Source: a virus
Length of the DNA stretch: 39,963 bases
Virus record (IMG/VR): IMGVR_UViG_3300044974_000081
Span: 1 to 39,963 of that record
Direction: 5' to 3' (one strand)
Made by a program: the position numbers and the translations under genes. Below are positions 8,400-15,480 of this stretch, piece by piece. The stretch's first letter is position 1. Each line of letters begins with the position of its first letter. The notes beneath the pieces are model-generated. The model made no database searches and was not told the DNA's origin. It was given only the letters and a program-made list of their open reading frames with translations.

Positions 8400-8558
8400 C
8401 TAGTCCTCTTTAGCGTTTTTAGCGACCTTCTTAGATTCTACTTTTTTCTCTTCTTCTTTTACTTCTTCGTAGTCAGGATGGATACGCATTTGTTCAATGT
8501 CGTATTCATACTCAACATTCATTAAGTTATTAGACCACTTACAACGAAAAGTAACCAT
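8400..8558 (-). CDS. Small charged protein, 52 aa
   Basis: A 52-aa protein: N-terminal MVTFRCKWSNNLMNVEYEYD, then IEQMRIHPDYEEV and a highly charged Glu/Lys tail ending KNAKED. Small proteins starting with a TFxCxxxxN motif and a HPxYEEV-like segment occur after capsid genes in phages, but I cannot name a family. It lies between the terminator that follows the capsid gene and the large fibre gene, two bases before the latter, so it is expressed with the fibre block. The function is unknown. Confidence 0.6.
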   Translation of the reverse strand: MVTFRCKWSNNLMNVEYEYDIEQMRIHPDYEEVKEEEKKVESKKVAKNAKED

Positions 8559-8570
8559 GATGTGACCTTA

Positions 8571-8601
8571 TGAAAAGAGGACCACCGAAGTAGTCCCCTT
8601 T
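8571..8601 (-). terminator. Rho-independent terminator after major capsid gene
   Basis: Read on the minus strand, AAAGGGGACTA pairs with TGGTCCTCTTT around a CTTCGG loop, giving an 11-bp stem with two G-T pairs, followed by T-rich sequence. It starts about 10 bases after the capsid stop at 8612. It would cut transcript levels after the most highly expressed gene while leaving read-through for the fibre block. Confidence 0.85.
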
Positions 8602-8611
8602 ATTGTAGCTT

Positions 8612-9586
8612 TTAGCCTGGAATGATCAAGGCAACAGCAGCATCGTTACGAAGCTCTGCAACACCGTAGAGGGTGTCAGCAGTGTACAACGTAGCAAGGT
8701 ACTCTTGCTTGTACTGAGCTTGCGAACGAACAGCCATTTGCTCTGCAAGAACCATGGAGTCCTTGTGGAACATCAAGCAAGCACGAGGAGCCGTACCAGA
8801 CGAGCTATAAGCAGTGTCAGCGTTGCTAGAAACAAACACTTTAACACCGTACACATCACCAATCTGACCATTACGGATGGTGTTGTTGTTGCCCTGCTCA
8901 CCAACGAAAGCCTGCTCAGTAAAGCGAGCAAGACCCATAAGGGTGTTACGTGCAACAGGAGGAATCACCAAGTAACGGCTATCTTGAGGAACGTTAGCAT
9001 CATCAAGACGCTGGATCGAACGACGAATTGCTGCGTCAGTCAATGCAGTTGCGTTACCAGCACCAGCACCGCCTACGAAGGCTGTAGTGCCATCACCGCC
9101 GATGAAGGCAGTAGACGTACCGGACACACTGTAGTCGCCAGTAGCGCCAGCAGCGTGAGTACCTTGGAAGAGACGACCGATCTGGATAAGATCGCTGTCA
9201 ACCTGGGTAGCAAGAGCGTAACCAGCATCTTCCGTGTAGAAACGACGAAGCGAAGCAAGCGCCTGAACTTCAACGATGTCCTCGATGAGGCGTGAGTATT
9301 CGTAGTGCTTGTTGATGCTGACCTGTACTTCTGACTCAACGTTAGCCTGAATCGTAACAGCAGTGTTAGCTGCTTTAGCGAAGGCTGCGCCACGGGTGGG
9401 GCTAGGAATATGAAGCGTATCACCTTTCTTACCACGCATCGTCATCTTGTTGACGAGGTTCGCCATAACAAGATTCTTTTTGTAGGAAGCGATGATTTCG
9501 TCTGACCAAATTTCTGGGATAAATTTATCCGCATTGGTCTTGTTAACAATGGAGGAACTACCTCCAGGATAAGCTGCTGATGCCAT
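8612..9586 (-). CDS. Major capsid protein
   Basis: A 324-aa protein that begins MASAAYPGGSSSIVNKTNAD and continues FIPEIWSDEIIASYKKNLVM and GDTLHIPSPTRGAAFAKAAN, a pattern typical of HK97-fold coat proteins of podoviruses related to T7 and P22. It contains the helical segment HYEYSRLIEDIVEVQALASL corresponding to the spine-helix region. It is directly downstream of the scaffold gene and is followed by a strong terminator, the classical position for the coat gene. AAAGGA lies upstream of the ATG. The length is close to that of T7 gp10A. No cleavage site or delta domain is evident. Confidence 0.9.
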   Translation of the reverse strand: MASAAYPGGSSSIVNKTNADKFIPEIWSDEIIASYKKNLVMANLVNKMTMRGKKGDTLHIPSPTRGAAFAKAANTAVTIQANVESEVQVSINKHYEYSRLIEDIVEVQALASLRRFYTEDAGYALATQVDSDLIQIGRLFQGTHAAGATGDYSVSGTSTAFIGGDGTTAFVGGAGAGNATALTDAAIRRSIQRLDDANVPQDSRYLVIPPVARNTLMGLARFTEQAFVGEQGNNNTIRNGQIGDVYGVKVFVSSNADTAYSSSGTAPRACLMFHKDSMVLAEQMAVRSQAQYKQEYLATLYTADTLYGVAELRNDAAVALIIPG

Positions 9587-9606
9587 TTTAAGTCCTTTAA
9601 GTTAAG

Positions 9607-10383
9607 TTATCGGACCCTACCTTCGTTATATGCTGAGATGATGTCATCTTGTAAGGACATATAACGCTCAGGGTCAGTCATTTGGAGCCGAATAAGATCT
9701 GCTCGACGATATATTTTCTTGCTCGTTTCACCAGTAGCGCCATCAACGGCTACGGTAGCTGCTTTTAGTGTTTGATTACGTTGATCCTGTAGTTGCTGTG
9801 CTGCTTGCTGAACAGTGTCCTGTTTAGCTTTCTTCAGTGCTTTGAAGTTAGACAACAACTCATTTGCTGAATCAAAATCAAACTGCTTATCTGCTGCTGC
9901 GTAGAGTCTCTGACGAACAGGTGACTCATTAACCCAACCAGCAAACTCTGGATCAGCGATCACTTGAGTATAATCTGGATGTGTTTGAGCTAGCCTGTTT
10001 GCTGTTTGCATCCTAGCCATTTGTGCTGCTGCTTGCTGGGCTTGCATCACTGCTGGATGGGAAGAAACCGCTTTATTTACTGCCTTAACAGGATCGGCAA
10101 AGAAGTCAGTATCATCTTCGACGGCTTTAACAGGTTGTTCCTGTGGTGTGATTTGTCTCTTGATGAGTTCATCAGCGAGTTTACGTACTTCACCAACTTC
10201 CTGTGCTTGACGACCAATAAGCTTTTCAGCTTCTTGATGCATCTTAATAATGTCATCCAGTGATTTACCCTTATACTTCTCAGGGATCGCTGGTTCTTCA
10301 GGTGTTGGTGGAGCTTCAGCCTTTACTTCTTCAGCTTGAAACTCGTCTTGTACATCATCAATAGAATCTACAAATTCAGCCAT
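9607..10383 (-). CDS. Capsid assembly scaffold protein
   Basis: A 258-aa acidic, helix-rich protein with an N-terminal Glu/Pro-rich stretch (EFQAEEVKAEAPPTPEEPAI), then YKGKSLDDIIKMHQEAEKLI, and a Gln/Ala-rich coiled-coil region (residues about 110-215). YKGKSxxDIIxMHxxAEKLIG is a hallmark of T7 gp9-like scaffolding proteins in environmental podoviruses. It is located immediately before the coat gene. The C-terminal basic segment SKKIYRRADLIRLQMTDPER probably contacts the coat protein (inference from scaffold architecture). Confidence 0.85.
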   Translation of the reverse strand: MAEFVDSIDDVQDEFQAEEVKAEAPPTPEEPAIPEKYKGKSLDDIIKMHQEAEKLIGRQAQEVGEVRKLADELIKRQITPQEQPVKAVEDDTDFFADPVKAVNKAVSSHPAVMQAQQAAAQMARMQTANRLAQTHPDYTQVIADPEFAGWVNESPVRQRLYAAADKQFDFDSANELLSNFKALKKAKQDTVQQAAQQLQDQRNQTLKAATVAVDGATGETSKKIYRRADLIRLQMTDPERYMSLQDDIISAYNEGRVR

Positions 10384-10436
10384 CTGCTTCTCCTAGTCGG
10401 GATAACCCAATTGTTAGGAATTAAAAGGAATCTAAG

Positions 10437-10676
10437 CTACCCTTCATAAAAGGACTTAGATCTTGCTACTTTAGTTGCCTGTTCGTGAACCGTAGCCCAT
10501 CGACTATAAGCAGTTGGAAAAGCTCCAGTGATACCTTCTAGTTTGCTTCTCGGTGATGCTAGTTGTCTATAAGCTAGTTTGTCACAATGTGGGCATTGCA
10601 CATATTCAACAGAATGATCAACAAAGTGTTCGCTTAGGTGTCCATCTTCGCATTGAAAATCATTCATTAATCTCAT
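10437..10676 (-). CDS. Small FmdB-like zinc-ribbon protein
   Basis: A 79-aa protein with FQCEDGHLSEHFVD near the N-terminus and CPHCDKLAYRQLASPRSKLE after it. Cys9, His13, Cys28 and Cys31 could bind zinc, as in FmdB-type ribbons. Similar proteins lie between portal and scaffold genes in other podoviruses. The start may be at 10676 or at the second ATG (10667); both overlap the end of the 81-aa gene. The function is unknown. It may assist capsid or portal assembly, judged by position only. Confidence 0.7.
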   Translation of the reverse strand: MRLMNDFQCEDGHLSEHFVDHSVEYVQCPHCDKLAYRQLASPRSKLEGITGAFPTAYSRWATVHEQATKVARSKSFYEG

Positions 10677-10905
10677 TCGTTATATCCTCGTAGGCTTTTT
10701 CCCAGACTTGTTCCATCGTCAGGAGCCAATCTAAAGCTTTAATTTGACCTTTACGCTCTTGCAATTCATTACCATCAGAGATGGTTGTAATGTCAGCAAC
10801 AGCGTTTCTGTATTCTTTAGCGTCTTCCAGAAGTGTTTTCCATCCTGGATGACTCATTAAATCAAATCGTTCTTCGTAGTACTTTGTAAGTTTTACTTGA
10901 TCCAT
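10660..10905 (-). CDS. Conserved small protein expressed from internal promoter, 81 aa
   Basis: An 81-aa protein, MDQVKLTKYYEERFDLMSHP followed by GWKTLLEDAKEYRNAV and a C-terminal QIKALDWLLTMEQVWEKAY-like helix. It matches the general pattern of small phage proteins with a YxxRxxLxxxxGWKxLxED motif, of unknown function. It begins only seven bases downstream of a perfect -10 hexamer, with no Shine-Dalgarno sequence, so its mRNA appears leaderless. An alternative start at Met17 also lacks a Shine-Dalgarno sequence and would remove a conserved-looking part. Confidence 0.7.
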   Translation of the reverse strand: MDQVKLTKYYEERFDLMSHPGWKTLLEDAKEYRNAVADITTISDGNELQERKGQIKALDWLLTMEQVWEKAYEDITNEINE

Positions 10906-10912
10906 TGTTGTT

Positions 10913-10941
10913 ATTATACCACACTTTTTTTAATTTGTCAA
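10913..10941 (-). promoter_or_regulatory. Perfect consensus sigma70 promoter inside late unit
   Basis: On the minus strand TTGACA (10941-10936), a 17-bp spacer and TATAAT (10918-10913) with an extended-10 TGG before it. It sits at the end of the portal gene and would start RNA at about 10906, adjacent to the ATG at 10905. It should raise expression of the scaffold and capsid genes. Confidence 0.85.
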
Positions 10942-10942
10942 G

Positions 10943-12877
10943 TCAATTCATCATATCTTGTTTACTTTGTTCTTTGACAATGTTTAGCTTATTGTCAATG
11001 TCTTTTTCTTTAAGTAGTAGTTCAGCAATCTTTACACGTCTTTCAAACTCTCTGTTAGGATCATCAATGTTGGTAGAGGCTGCCTGTACTACATCAACTT
11101 TAAGCTTCTCAGGCATCAATTGAGCCTCCATAGCGGCTTTCTGAGCCTCTGCTGTAGCTTTCTGTGCTCTAGCTTGTTTTTCCTGTACAGAAGCCTGTGC
11201 ATCCGCTAATTGAAGCTGTGTAGCCTGCATTTGAACCTGTTGTTGCTCAGGATTAGGTTGTGTTAGCTGCTGAAGTTGCTGTAATAGGCTTTCACGGTTA
11301 GGTAATGACGAGTATTCAACGATACCTTGCAGCAATAACGGTACAATGGGGCTGTTTGGTCCTAGTGTAGACATCATTGCCATCATTTGAGCCTGTTCAA
11401 ACTCTCTAGCAACCATACCCAGAGTACCTGTTGGGATAAATTCAAAGTCTTTTACAGGATAACGCTCTGGTGCAAACTGCATATAGCGCCATGCAGCCTT
11501 TTGAACGAACGGAATAAGGAAATCTTCTTGGAAATTGACCAATGAACGCTTGTTTTTCTTGATGATACCGCTAACAGCCATTGCTAAACCAGCTGCTGCT
11601 GCGTCTCCACCACTAACTTGAGCTGGTAAATTAGCTGTGTCAAGGGTTCCTGTAGCCTGTAGCATCATTCTTTCAAAGATCTGAGCTGTTTCGATGTTAG
11701 CTTTGTCTGTAACACCGAACTTAAAGGGCTGTAGGATCTCTTGAGGGTTACCATTGACAAGAATATTCTTACCAGGACGTATCTCAAACTTCTGTCCACG
11801 AGGCATTCTAGAGGCATCTATAGCCATCATAGGGGCTGCTGTAAGCCCTAATGAGTCTACATGACTACGAATCTGTGCATCTACAGCCTTTTGCATGTTG
11901 TAGGCCTTCTCAGCCGTTCCACGACCCCAGAAACGACCAGGAACGCTATCAGCTTGGTAGGCAACAACAGGCCTGTCTTGCATCATGAAAGGGTTTTCTT
12001 CGCCTTTCAGTAGTACTTCACCGTTAGCAATAACGATAAGAGCCTCTACCATCTCTGAATAGAGTTCATCGTCTGTTGTTGTACTATCTTCAGGGTTTTC
12101 TAATAGCTTCTTAGGTACTAAACCATAGTAACGAAGTAAGAGTACTTTGTCTTGTTGATAGTATGTTAGATCCTGATTAGGCTCTAGATCTGTATCTAAG
12201 TAAGCATCACCAATCGCTACTTTCTTATAAACACCATCTTCCATGCCTTTGATAACAGCATGTCTTCCGACATACTCTTCAATAGCACAACCCATCGCAT
12301 CATCAATGCTTGTTGCGTTAGGATCAATTAAGAAGTTACGTGGATTGATTGGTTTTAAGTCTACGGACACTCTGTACGATGTATTGACACCGATCATCCT
12401 CAGTCCAGGCTGTGCTGTGGGCTGTGTTGCTGGTGCTAGGTTCTTCTTTTGTTTGACAATCAGTTCACCGATACCAGTGCCATAGACCTCAGCTAAGGTC
12501 ATAACTTGACCAATGTTCTTACGTACTTTATCTTTCTTAAAGTCTTCAGACAACAAAGACTTCATGGCTTCAACGTCTGTCTTGTCTTGATCACTGACAT
12601 CATCACTGATATCAAAGAACACACCTTTAGCGAACACAGCTTCTTCTAGATCAGCTTGTTTGTTATCTACTGCTTGCTGTAGTGCTGGTGAAATCAGTTT
12701 AGAACGCTCAGTGCCTCTGGTCTTATCTTCATCAGCCCAAAGACCACGCCATAGACGTTCATACTCGTCCCAACGCTCTAGGAAGTTTTCATCTCTGTAG
12801 TTACGCCAATCGTTACATCGATCCATAACAAATGCTACAAGAGCATTCTGAGGAGAGATTTCAGATTCAAATTTCAT
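10943..12877 (-). CDS. Portal (head-tail connector) protein
   Basis: A protein of about 644 aa with the layout of podovirus portal proteins: N-terminal FVMDRCNDWRNYRDENFLER and WDEYERLWRGLWADEDKTRG, a central region with NPRNFLIDPNATSIDDAMGC and VPGRFWGRGTAEKAYNMQKA, and a Gln/Ala-rich C-terminal coiled coil (about 545-600). The ATG at 12877 is preferred over an upstream TTG because it follows the terminase stop closely and has GGTGA upstream. The length is larger than T7 gp8 (536 aa), nearer to P22-type portals. It is located immediately after the large terminase, the usual packaging order. Its own 3' end overlaps an internal promoter. Confidence 0.88.
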   Translation of the reverse strand: MKFESEISPQNALVAFVMDRCNDWRNYRDENFLERWDEYERLWRGLWADEDKTRGTERSKLISPALQQAVDNKQADLEEAVFAKGVFFDISDDVSDQDKTDVEAMKSLLSEDFKKDKVRKNIGQVMTLAEVYGTGIGELIVKQKKNLAPATQPTAQPGLRMIGVNTSYRVSVDLKPINPRNFLIDPNATSIDDAMGCAIEEYVGRHAVIKGMEDGVYKKVAIGDAYLDTDLEPNQDLTYYQQDKVLLLRYYGLVPKKLLENPEDSTTTDDELYSEMVEALIVIANGEVLLKGEENPFMMQDRPVVAYQADSVPGRFWGRGTAEKAYNMQKAVDAQIRSHVDSLGLTAAPMMAIDASRMPRGQKFEIRPGKNILVNGNPQEILQPFKFGVTDKANIETAQIFERMMLQATGTLDTANLPAQVSGGDAAAAGLAMAVSGIIKKNKRSLVNFQEDFLIPFVQKAAWRYMQFAPERYPVKDFEFIPTGTLGMVAREFEQAQMMAMMSTLGPNSPIVPLLLQGIVEYSSLPNRESLLQQLQQLTQPNPEQQQVQMQATQLQLADAQASVQEKQARAQKATAEAQKAAMEAQLMPEKLKVDVVQAASTNIDDPNREFERRVKIAELLLKEKDIDNKLNIVKEQSKQDMMN

Positions 12878-12879
12878 TG

Positions 12880-14133
12880 TCACCAACCTATCGTAGTGTC
12901 TAGGACTTCATACTCTTCTTGGTCCAGATTCTGATTCCAATCCGCTACTTGAATCTGGTCAATGTAACTTAACGCATCAATTAAGTCATCATGTGTCTTA
13001 GGATCAGGGAACTGCATAAGTTGATCTACAAACTTATTATTCCAATCACCTTCATTCAACACAATCCTACCGTGTTCAAAGCGTCCCTGTAATGACCAAA
13101 CAATCCTATCTGCTTTCTTCTTATTACCGTGTGTTAGCTCTTCAATGCGAGGATAATAATTTAATCTTCTCATCAAATCATTCATATAAGGCATCACTGC
13201 ATTCTTCAGTGAACCTTTCTCAATCCCTACTGCATTAACTCTGTAGTCCTTTGCAGCCTTTAGAATCCTCACTGCTGTTTCTCGGACATCCCATCTACCG
13301 TGTTGAATGTCAGCAACCCACCAGCCTTTGGTATTGATCTTAACAATAGCTATCGCTGTGTCATCAAGCTTTTTATTCTTCGTTTGATTCGTCTGAGATG
13401 AATCACTGAAACCACATAGATCCACCGCAATAAAGTAGTTACCTTCTTCCGGCTCTTCTTCACTGATCTTAATCCATTCATCTTTGAAGATCTCCGACTG
13501 TGCTGCCTCAAACGAAGCCATAAACTCTTGTCTAAAAGCAAAGCTAGACATCGAACCTCTAGCTGCTTCAATCTCTAAAGGATCTAACAATGGATTATCA
13601 AAGCTAGTGAAGTGCCAAGACTTGTAATCTTTATCTTTACCTGAATCACCTACTTTGTACAATTCATAAAAGTGATTCCTACCCATTGGTGTTCCAATGA
13701 ACATTGATCTACCCTTCTGATCCGCTAAAGCAGGTCTAAGGATTTGTTCGAACACCTGTGGCTTCATGTCTGCGTACTCATCCATCACTAAGTACTTCAA
13801 ACTAACACCACGCATAGTCTCTGGTCTGTCAGCACCCTTTAGCGATATCATTGCACCGTTGATCAACGTAATCTGCATGTTATTGACATGACTATTCTTG
13901 ATCACTGTATGGCCTAGCTCTAACAGCGTAGACCACATAATATCCCTAGCTTGTCCCTGTGTTGGGGCTACATACCAGACATGACCCTTCTCAGTCTGTA
14001 GTGCCTCAATAATCAATGTCCAAGCAGCTAACCTTGATTTACCTGTACGTCTACCAGCAGCGATGATCTTAAACCTTGCTGGATCTTTGAAGACCTCTTG
14101 CTGCCAAGGAAGAAGTTTAACTTGTAGATCCAT
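12880..14133 (-). CDS. terL: Terminase large subunit (ATPase/nuclease)
   Basis: A 417-aa DNA-packaging motor. Seen: Walker A GRRTGKS at residues 27-33 with the preceding adenine-binding Gln region, Walker B YLVMDEYADM with Asp118-Glu119, then the RNase H-like nuclease with FIAVDLCGFSD (metal Asp) and a C-terminal HDDLIDALSY. The start at 14133 (MDLQVKLLPW) is chosen over 14151 because GAGGA lies about seven bases upstream. It overlaps the end of the small subunit gene. The protein pumps DNA into the prohead through the portal encoded downstream. The packaging type (headful or repeat-based) cannot be told from a circular assembly. Confidence 0.92.
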   Translation of the reverse strand: MDLQVKLLPWQQEVFKDPARFKIIAAGRRTGKSRLAAWTLIIEALQTEKGHVWYVAPTQGQARDIMWSTLLELGHTVIKNSHVNNMQITLINGAMISLKGADRPETMRGVSLKYLVMDEYADMKPQVFEQILRPALADQKGRSMFIGTPMGRNHFYELYKVGDSGKDKDYKSWHFTSFDNPLLDPLEIEAARGSMSSFAFRQEFMASFEAAQSEIFKDEWIKISEEEPEEGNYFIAVDLCGFSDSSQTNQTKNKKLDDTAIAIVKINTKGWWVADIQHGRWDVRETAVRILKAAKDYRVNAVGIEKGSLKNAVMPYMNDLMRRLNYYPRIEELTHGNKKKADRIVWSLQGRFEHGRIVLNEGDWNNKFVDQLMQFPDPKTHDDLIDALSYIDQIQVADWNQNLDQEEYEVLDTTIGW

Positions 14134-14611
14134 CTTCTTCCTCGTAATCAATCAATGTAGTCTCTACATCGACTGGTTCATGCTCTATCATTTCTACTGG
14201 AGACTCTTGCACTCCAGTGATGTTTATAGTGATTGCTTTAGCCCCTGATGCTGTTCCTTTATCCTCAAAGTAAGATACTGGAAGCATCCGATCCATACAC
14301 ATCTTAAGCGCTGCAATCTGATCCTTATCATTATCATCTAATGCTTTATGTACTATCTTTCTGATAATCGCATTAGAGTGTGTCAGCAACAGCGAAGCAG
14401 TGAACTCTTTAATCCTTGCTGCTTCTCCTGGTGGTCTACCTCTTTTCTCTCTCTTAATGTACTTCTGTACTTCTTCCTTCTTAGGACGACCTCTAGATCT
14501 CTTCTTTTTCGCAGGCACTTTCTTCTCTTCATTGACTGCCAAGACATCCTGGCTGACCGATGAAGGTAGCGAACAATCCTCAGTAGGAGAAGTAATTTTA
14601 ATTTCTGACAT
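14117..14611 (-). CDS. Putative terminase small subunit
   Basis: A 164-aa protein with two AT-hook-like basic segments (KRSRGRPKK and KRGRPPGEA, residues about 38-62), then a helical region with LLLTHSNAIIRKIVHKALDD and ALKMCMDRMLPVSYFE. The xxALKMCxDRxLP segment is common in small terminases of environmental podoviruses. The C-terminal tail is acidic. It is first in the late unit, and its stop overlaps the terL start, as expected for terS. It would recognise the packaging site. The assignment rests on position plus these motifs; a DNA-binding regulator is the alternative. Confidence 0.7.
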   Translation of the reverse strand: MSEIKITSPTEDCSLPSSVSQDVLAVNEEKKVPAKKKRSRGRPKKEEVQKYIKREKRGRPPGEAARIKEFTASLLLTHSNAIIRKIVHKALDDNDKDQIAALKMCMDRMLPVSYFEDKGTASGAKAITINITGVQESPVEMIEHEPVDVETTLIDYEEEDGSTS

Positions 14612-14679
14612 CAGATCCCTCTATATAGTTTCTCTGCTGAAAGCAGGACTTTAGGGTGTATATAATTTTATGTATCTCT

Positions 14680-14723
14680 ACAATGTAGTCAGTATGAAGT
14701 TAGTATGTAGTAAGTATAAAGTA
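14680..14723. repeat. 11-bp tandem repeats in late mRNA leader
   Basis: Four units in tandem: ACAATGTAGTC, AGTATGAAGTT, AGTATGTAGTA and AGTATAAAGTA. A period of 11 is close to one helical turn, so a bound protein would contact the same face of DNA each time. The units lie between the late promoter and the terS start. Confidence 0.75.
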
Positions 14724-14778
14724 AGTTTTATTTATTGTTTGTACATCGTCTGTTCATCGTTTCTACATAGAAGGGTAT

Positions 14779-14807
14779 ATTATAGCATATTTTTTAAGTT
14801 TTGTCAA
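14779..14807 (-). promoter_or_regulatory. Perfect consensus sigma70 late promoter
   Basis: On the minus strand TTGACA (14807-14802), a 17-bp spacer ending in TGC, and TATAAT (14784-14779): both hexamers are exact and there is an extended-10 TGn. RNA would start near 14772, leaving a leader of about 160 bases before the terS ATG at 14611. Confidence 0.88.
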
Positions 14808-15082
14808 GTTGTTTCTTTTTAACCAGCATAGACTGTACTGACACCAGCACAGATTGCACAGTCTTTAGAGGCTATGGCGGGACTCCATTTACATGGTGTC
14901 AGAGGCTCCGCAGAGGCTTTATTACTAAGCTATTGATTTTATTAGATATTATTAGATAGACTACTTAGACTTTAGAGACTTCCATTTTAGCTTTTTTTTA
15001 AGGCTAGGTAGCACCACAACATTTACACTACAACACAGACCCCTCCCCCTATGTCGTATACTGTATACAGAATACAATAGAG

Positions 15083-15202
15083 ATTGTCGCTAGGTACAAT
15101 AGAGATTGTCGCTAGGATGACAATTCAATATACAAAGTCATAGATTGTCACTACGACGACAATACATTATATGAAATCATAGATTGTCGTTAGGATGACA
15201 AT
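15083..15202. repeat. Iteron-like inverted repeats, 39-bp period
   Basis: Three copies of ATTGTC-N8-GACAAT start at 15105, 15144 and 15183, exactly 39 bp apart. The surrounding sequence (CATAGATTGTC before copies 3 and 4) is repeated too. A shorter fourth copy, ATTGTCGCTAGGTACAAT, starts at 15083. This arrangement fits operator sites for a dimeric protein or origin iterons. Confidence 0.85.
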
Positions 15203-15207
15203 TGAGT

Positions 15208-15224
15208 CTGTGCAGACTGTGCAG
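15208..15224 (+). repeat. 17-bp direct repeat, copy 1
   Basis: CTGTGCAGACTGTGCAG, identical to 15302-15318. It is itself built from two CTGTGCAG units. An inverted 9-bp copy (GCACAGTCT) lies at 14856-14864. Confidence 0.85.
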
Positions 15225-15301
15225 GCACAAAAGTGTATCGATGGAGCACCACATAGGGATACTTTATTGACCACATAGATACACCTTATCATTGTCTAAG
15301 A

Positions 15302-15318
15302 CTGTGCAGACTGTGCAG
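15302..15318 (+). repeat. 17-bp direct repeat, copy 2, next to parS
   Basis: A second exact copy of CTGTGCAGACTGTGCAG, 94 bp downstream of the first. It ends one base before the parS-type 16-mer, so the two may form one protein-binding region. Confidence 0.85.
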
Positions 15319-15319
15319 A

Positions 15320-15335
15320 TGTTCCACGTGAAACA
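15320..15335. promoter_or_regulatory. parS: Perfect chromosomal-type parS site
   Basis: TGTTCCACGTGAAACA is identical to the Bacillus subtilis consensus parS, the site bound by chromosomal ParB (Spo0J) and conserved across many bacterial phyla. It lies in the noncoding control region beside a direct repeat. No ParA or ParB gene is visible in the genome, so any binding protein would be the host's. The sequence identity is seen directly; binding is inferred. Confidence 0.8.
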
Positions 15336-15416
15336 ATAACCTAAACTGTTGTGTTCGAACAACGTTACCGTTCATCATGGATTGTCTGCCGTTCGTCGGA
15401 TACACTGCAAACTGCC

Positions 15417-15445
15417 TTGACAATGCAAAAACACTTGTTTAGTAT
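15417..15445 (+). promoter_or_regulatory. Putative early sigma70 promoter
   Basis: TTGACA (15417-15422), a 17-bp spacer and TAGTAT (15440-15445). The -35 is exact and the -10 matches four of six. It would start RNA near 15452, upstream of the first early gene at 15481. Confidence 0.75.
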
Positions 15446-15480
15446 TACTACATCGAAACAAACAAACCGGAGTAAACAAA

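Larger units (their letters stand above)
14612..15480. other. Divergent control region, possible replication origin
   Basis: An 869-bp stretch without a plausible gene, between the divergent late (minus) and early (plus) units. It contains, from left to right: the 5' leader of the late mRNA with 11-bp tandem repeats, the consensus late promoter, an AT-rich part with TTATTAGATA repeats at about 14935-14960, a 10-bp palindrome CTGTATACAG (15061-15070), the ATTGTC/GACAAT inverted repeats, paired 17-bp direct repeats, a parS-type site, a 10-bp palindrome TGTTCGAACA (15352-15361) and the early promoter. The density of repeats is typical of phage origins and control regions. I see no tRNA or obvious small RNA in it. 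Confidence 0.7.

Noticed and set aside
14821-15060. tRNA or small RNA gene in the control region
   Set aside because: No cloverleaf or CCA-like pattern could be built from this stretch.
15083-15202. CRISPR array
   Set aside because: The repeats are short dyads at 39-bp spacing with similar, not unique, spacers; no cas genes.
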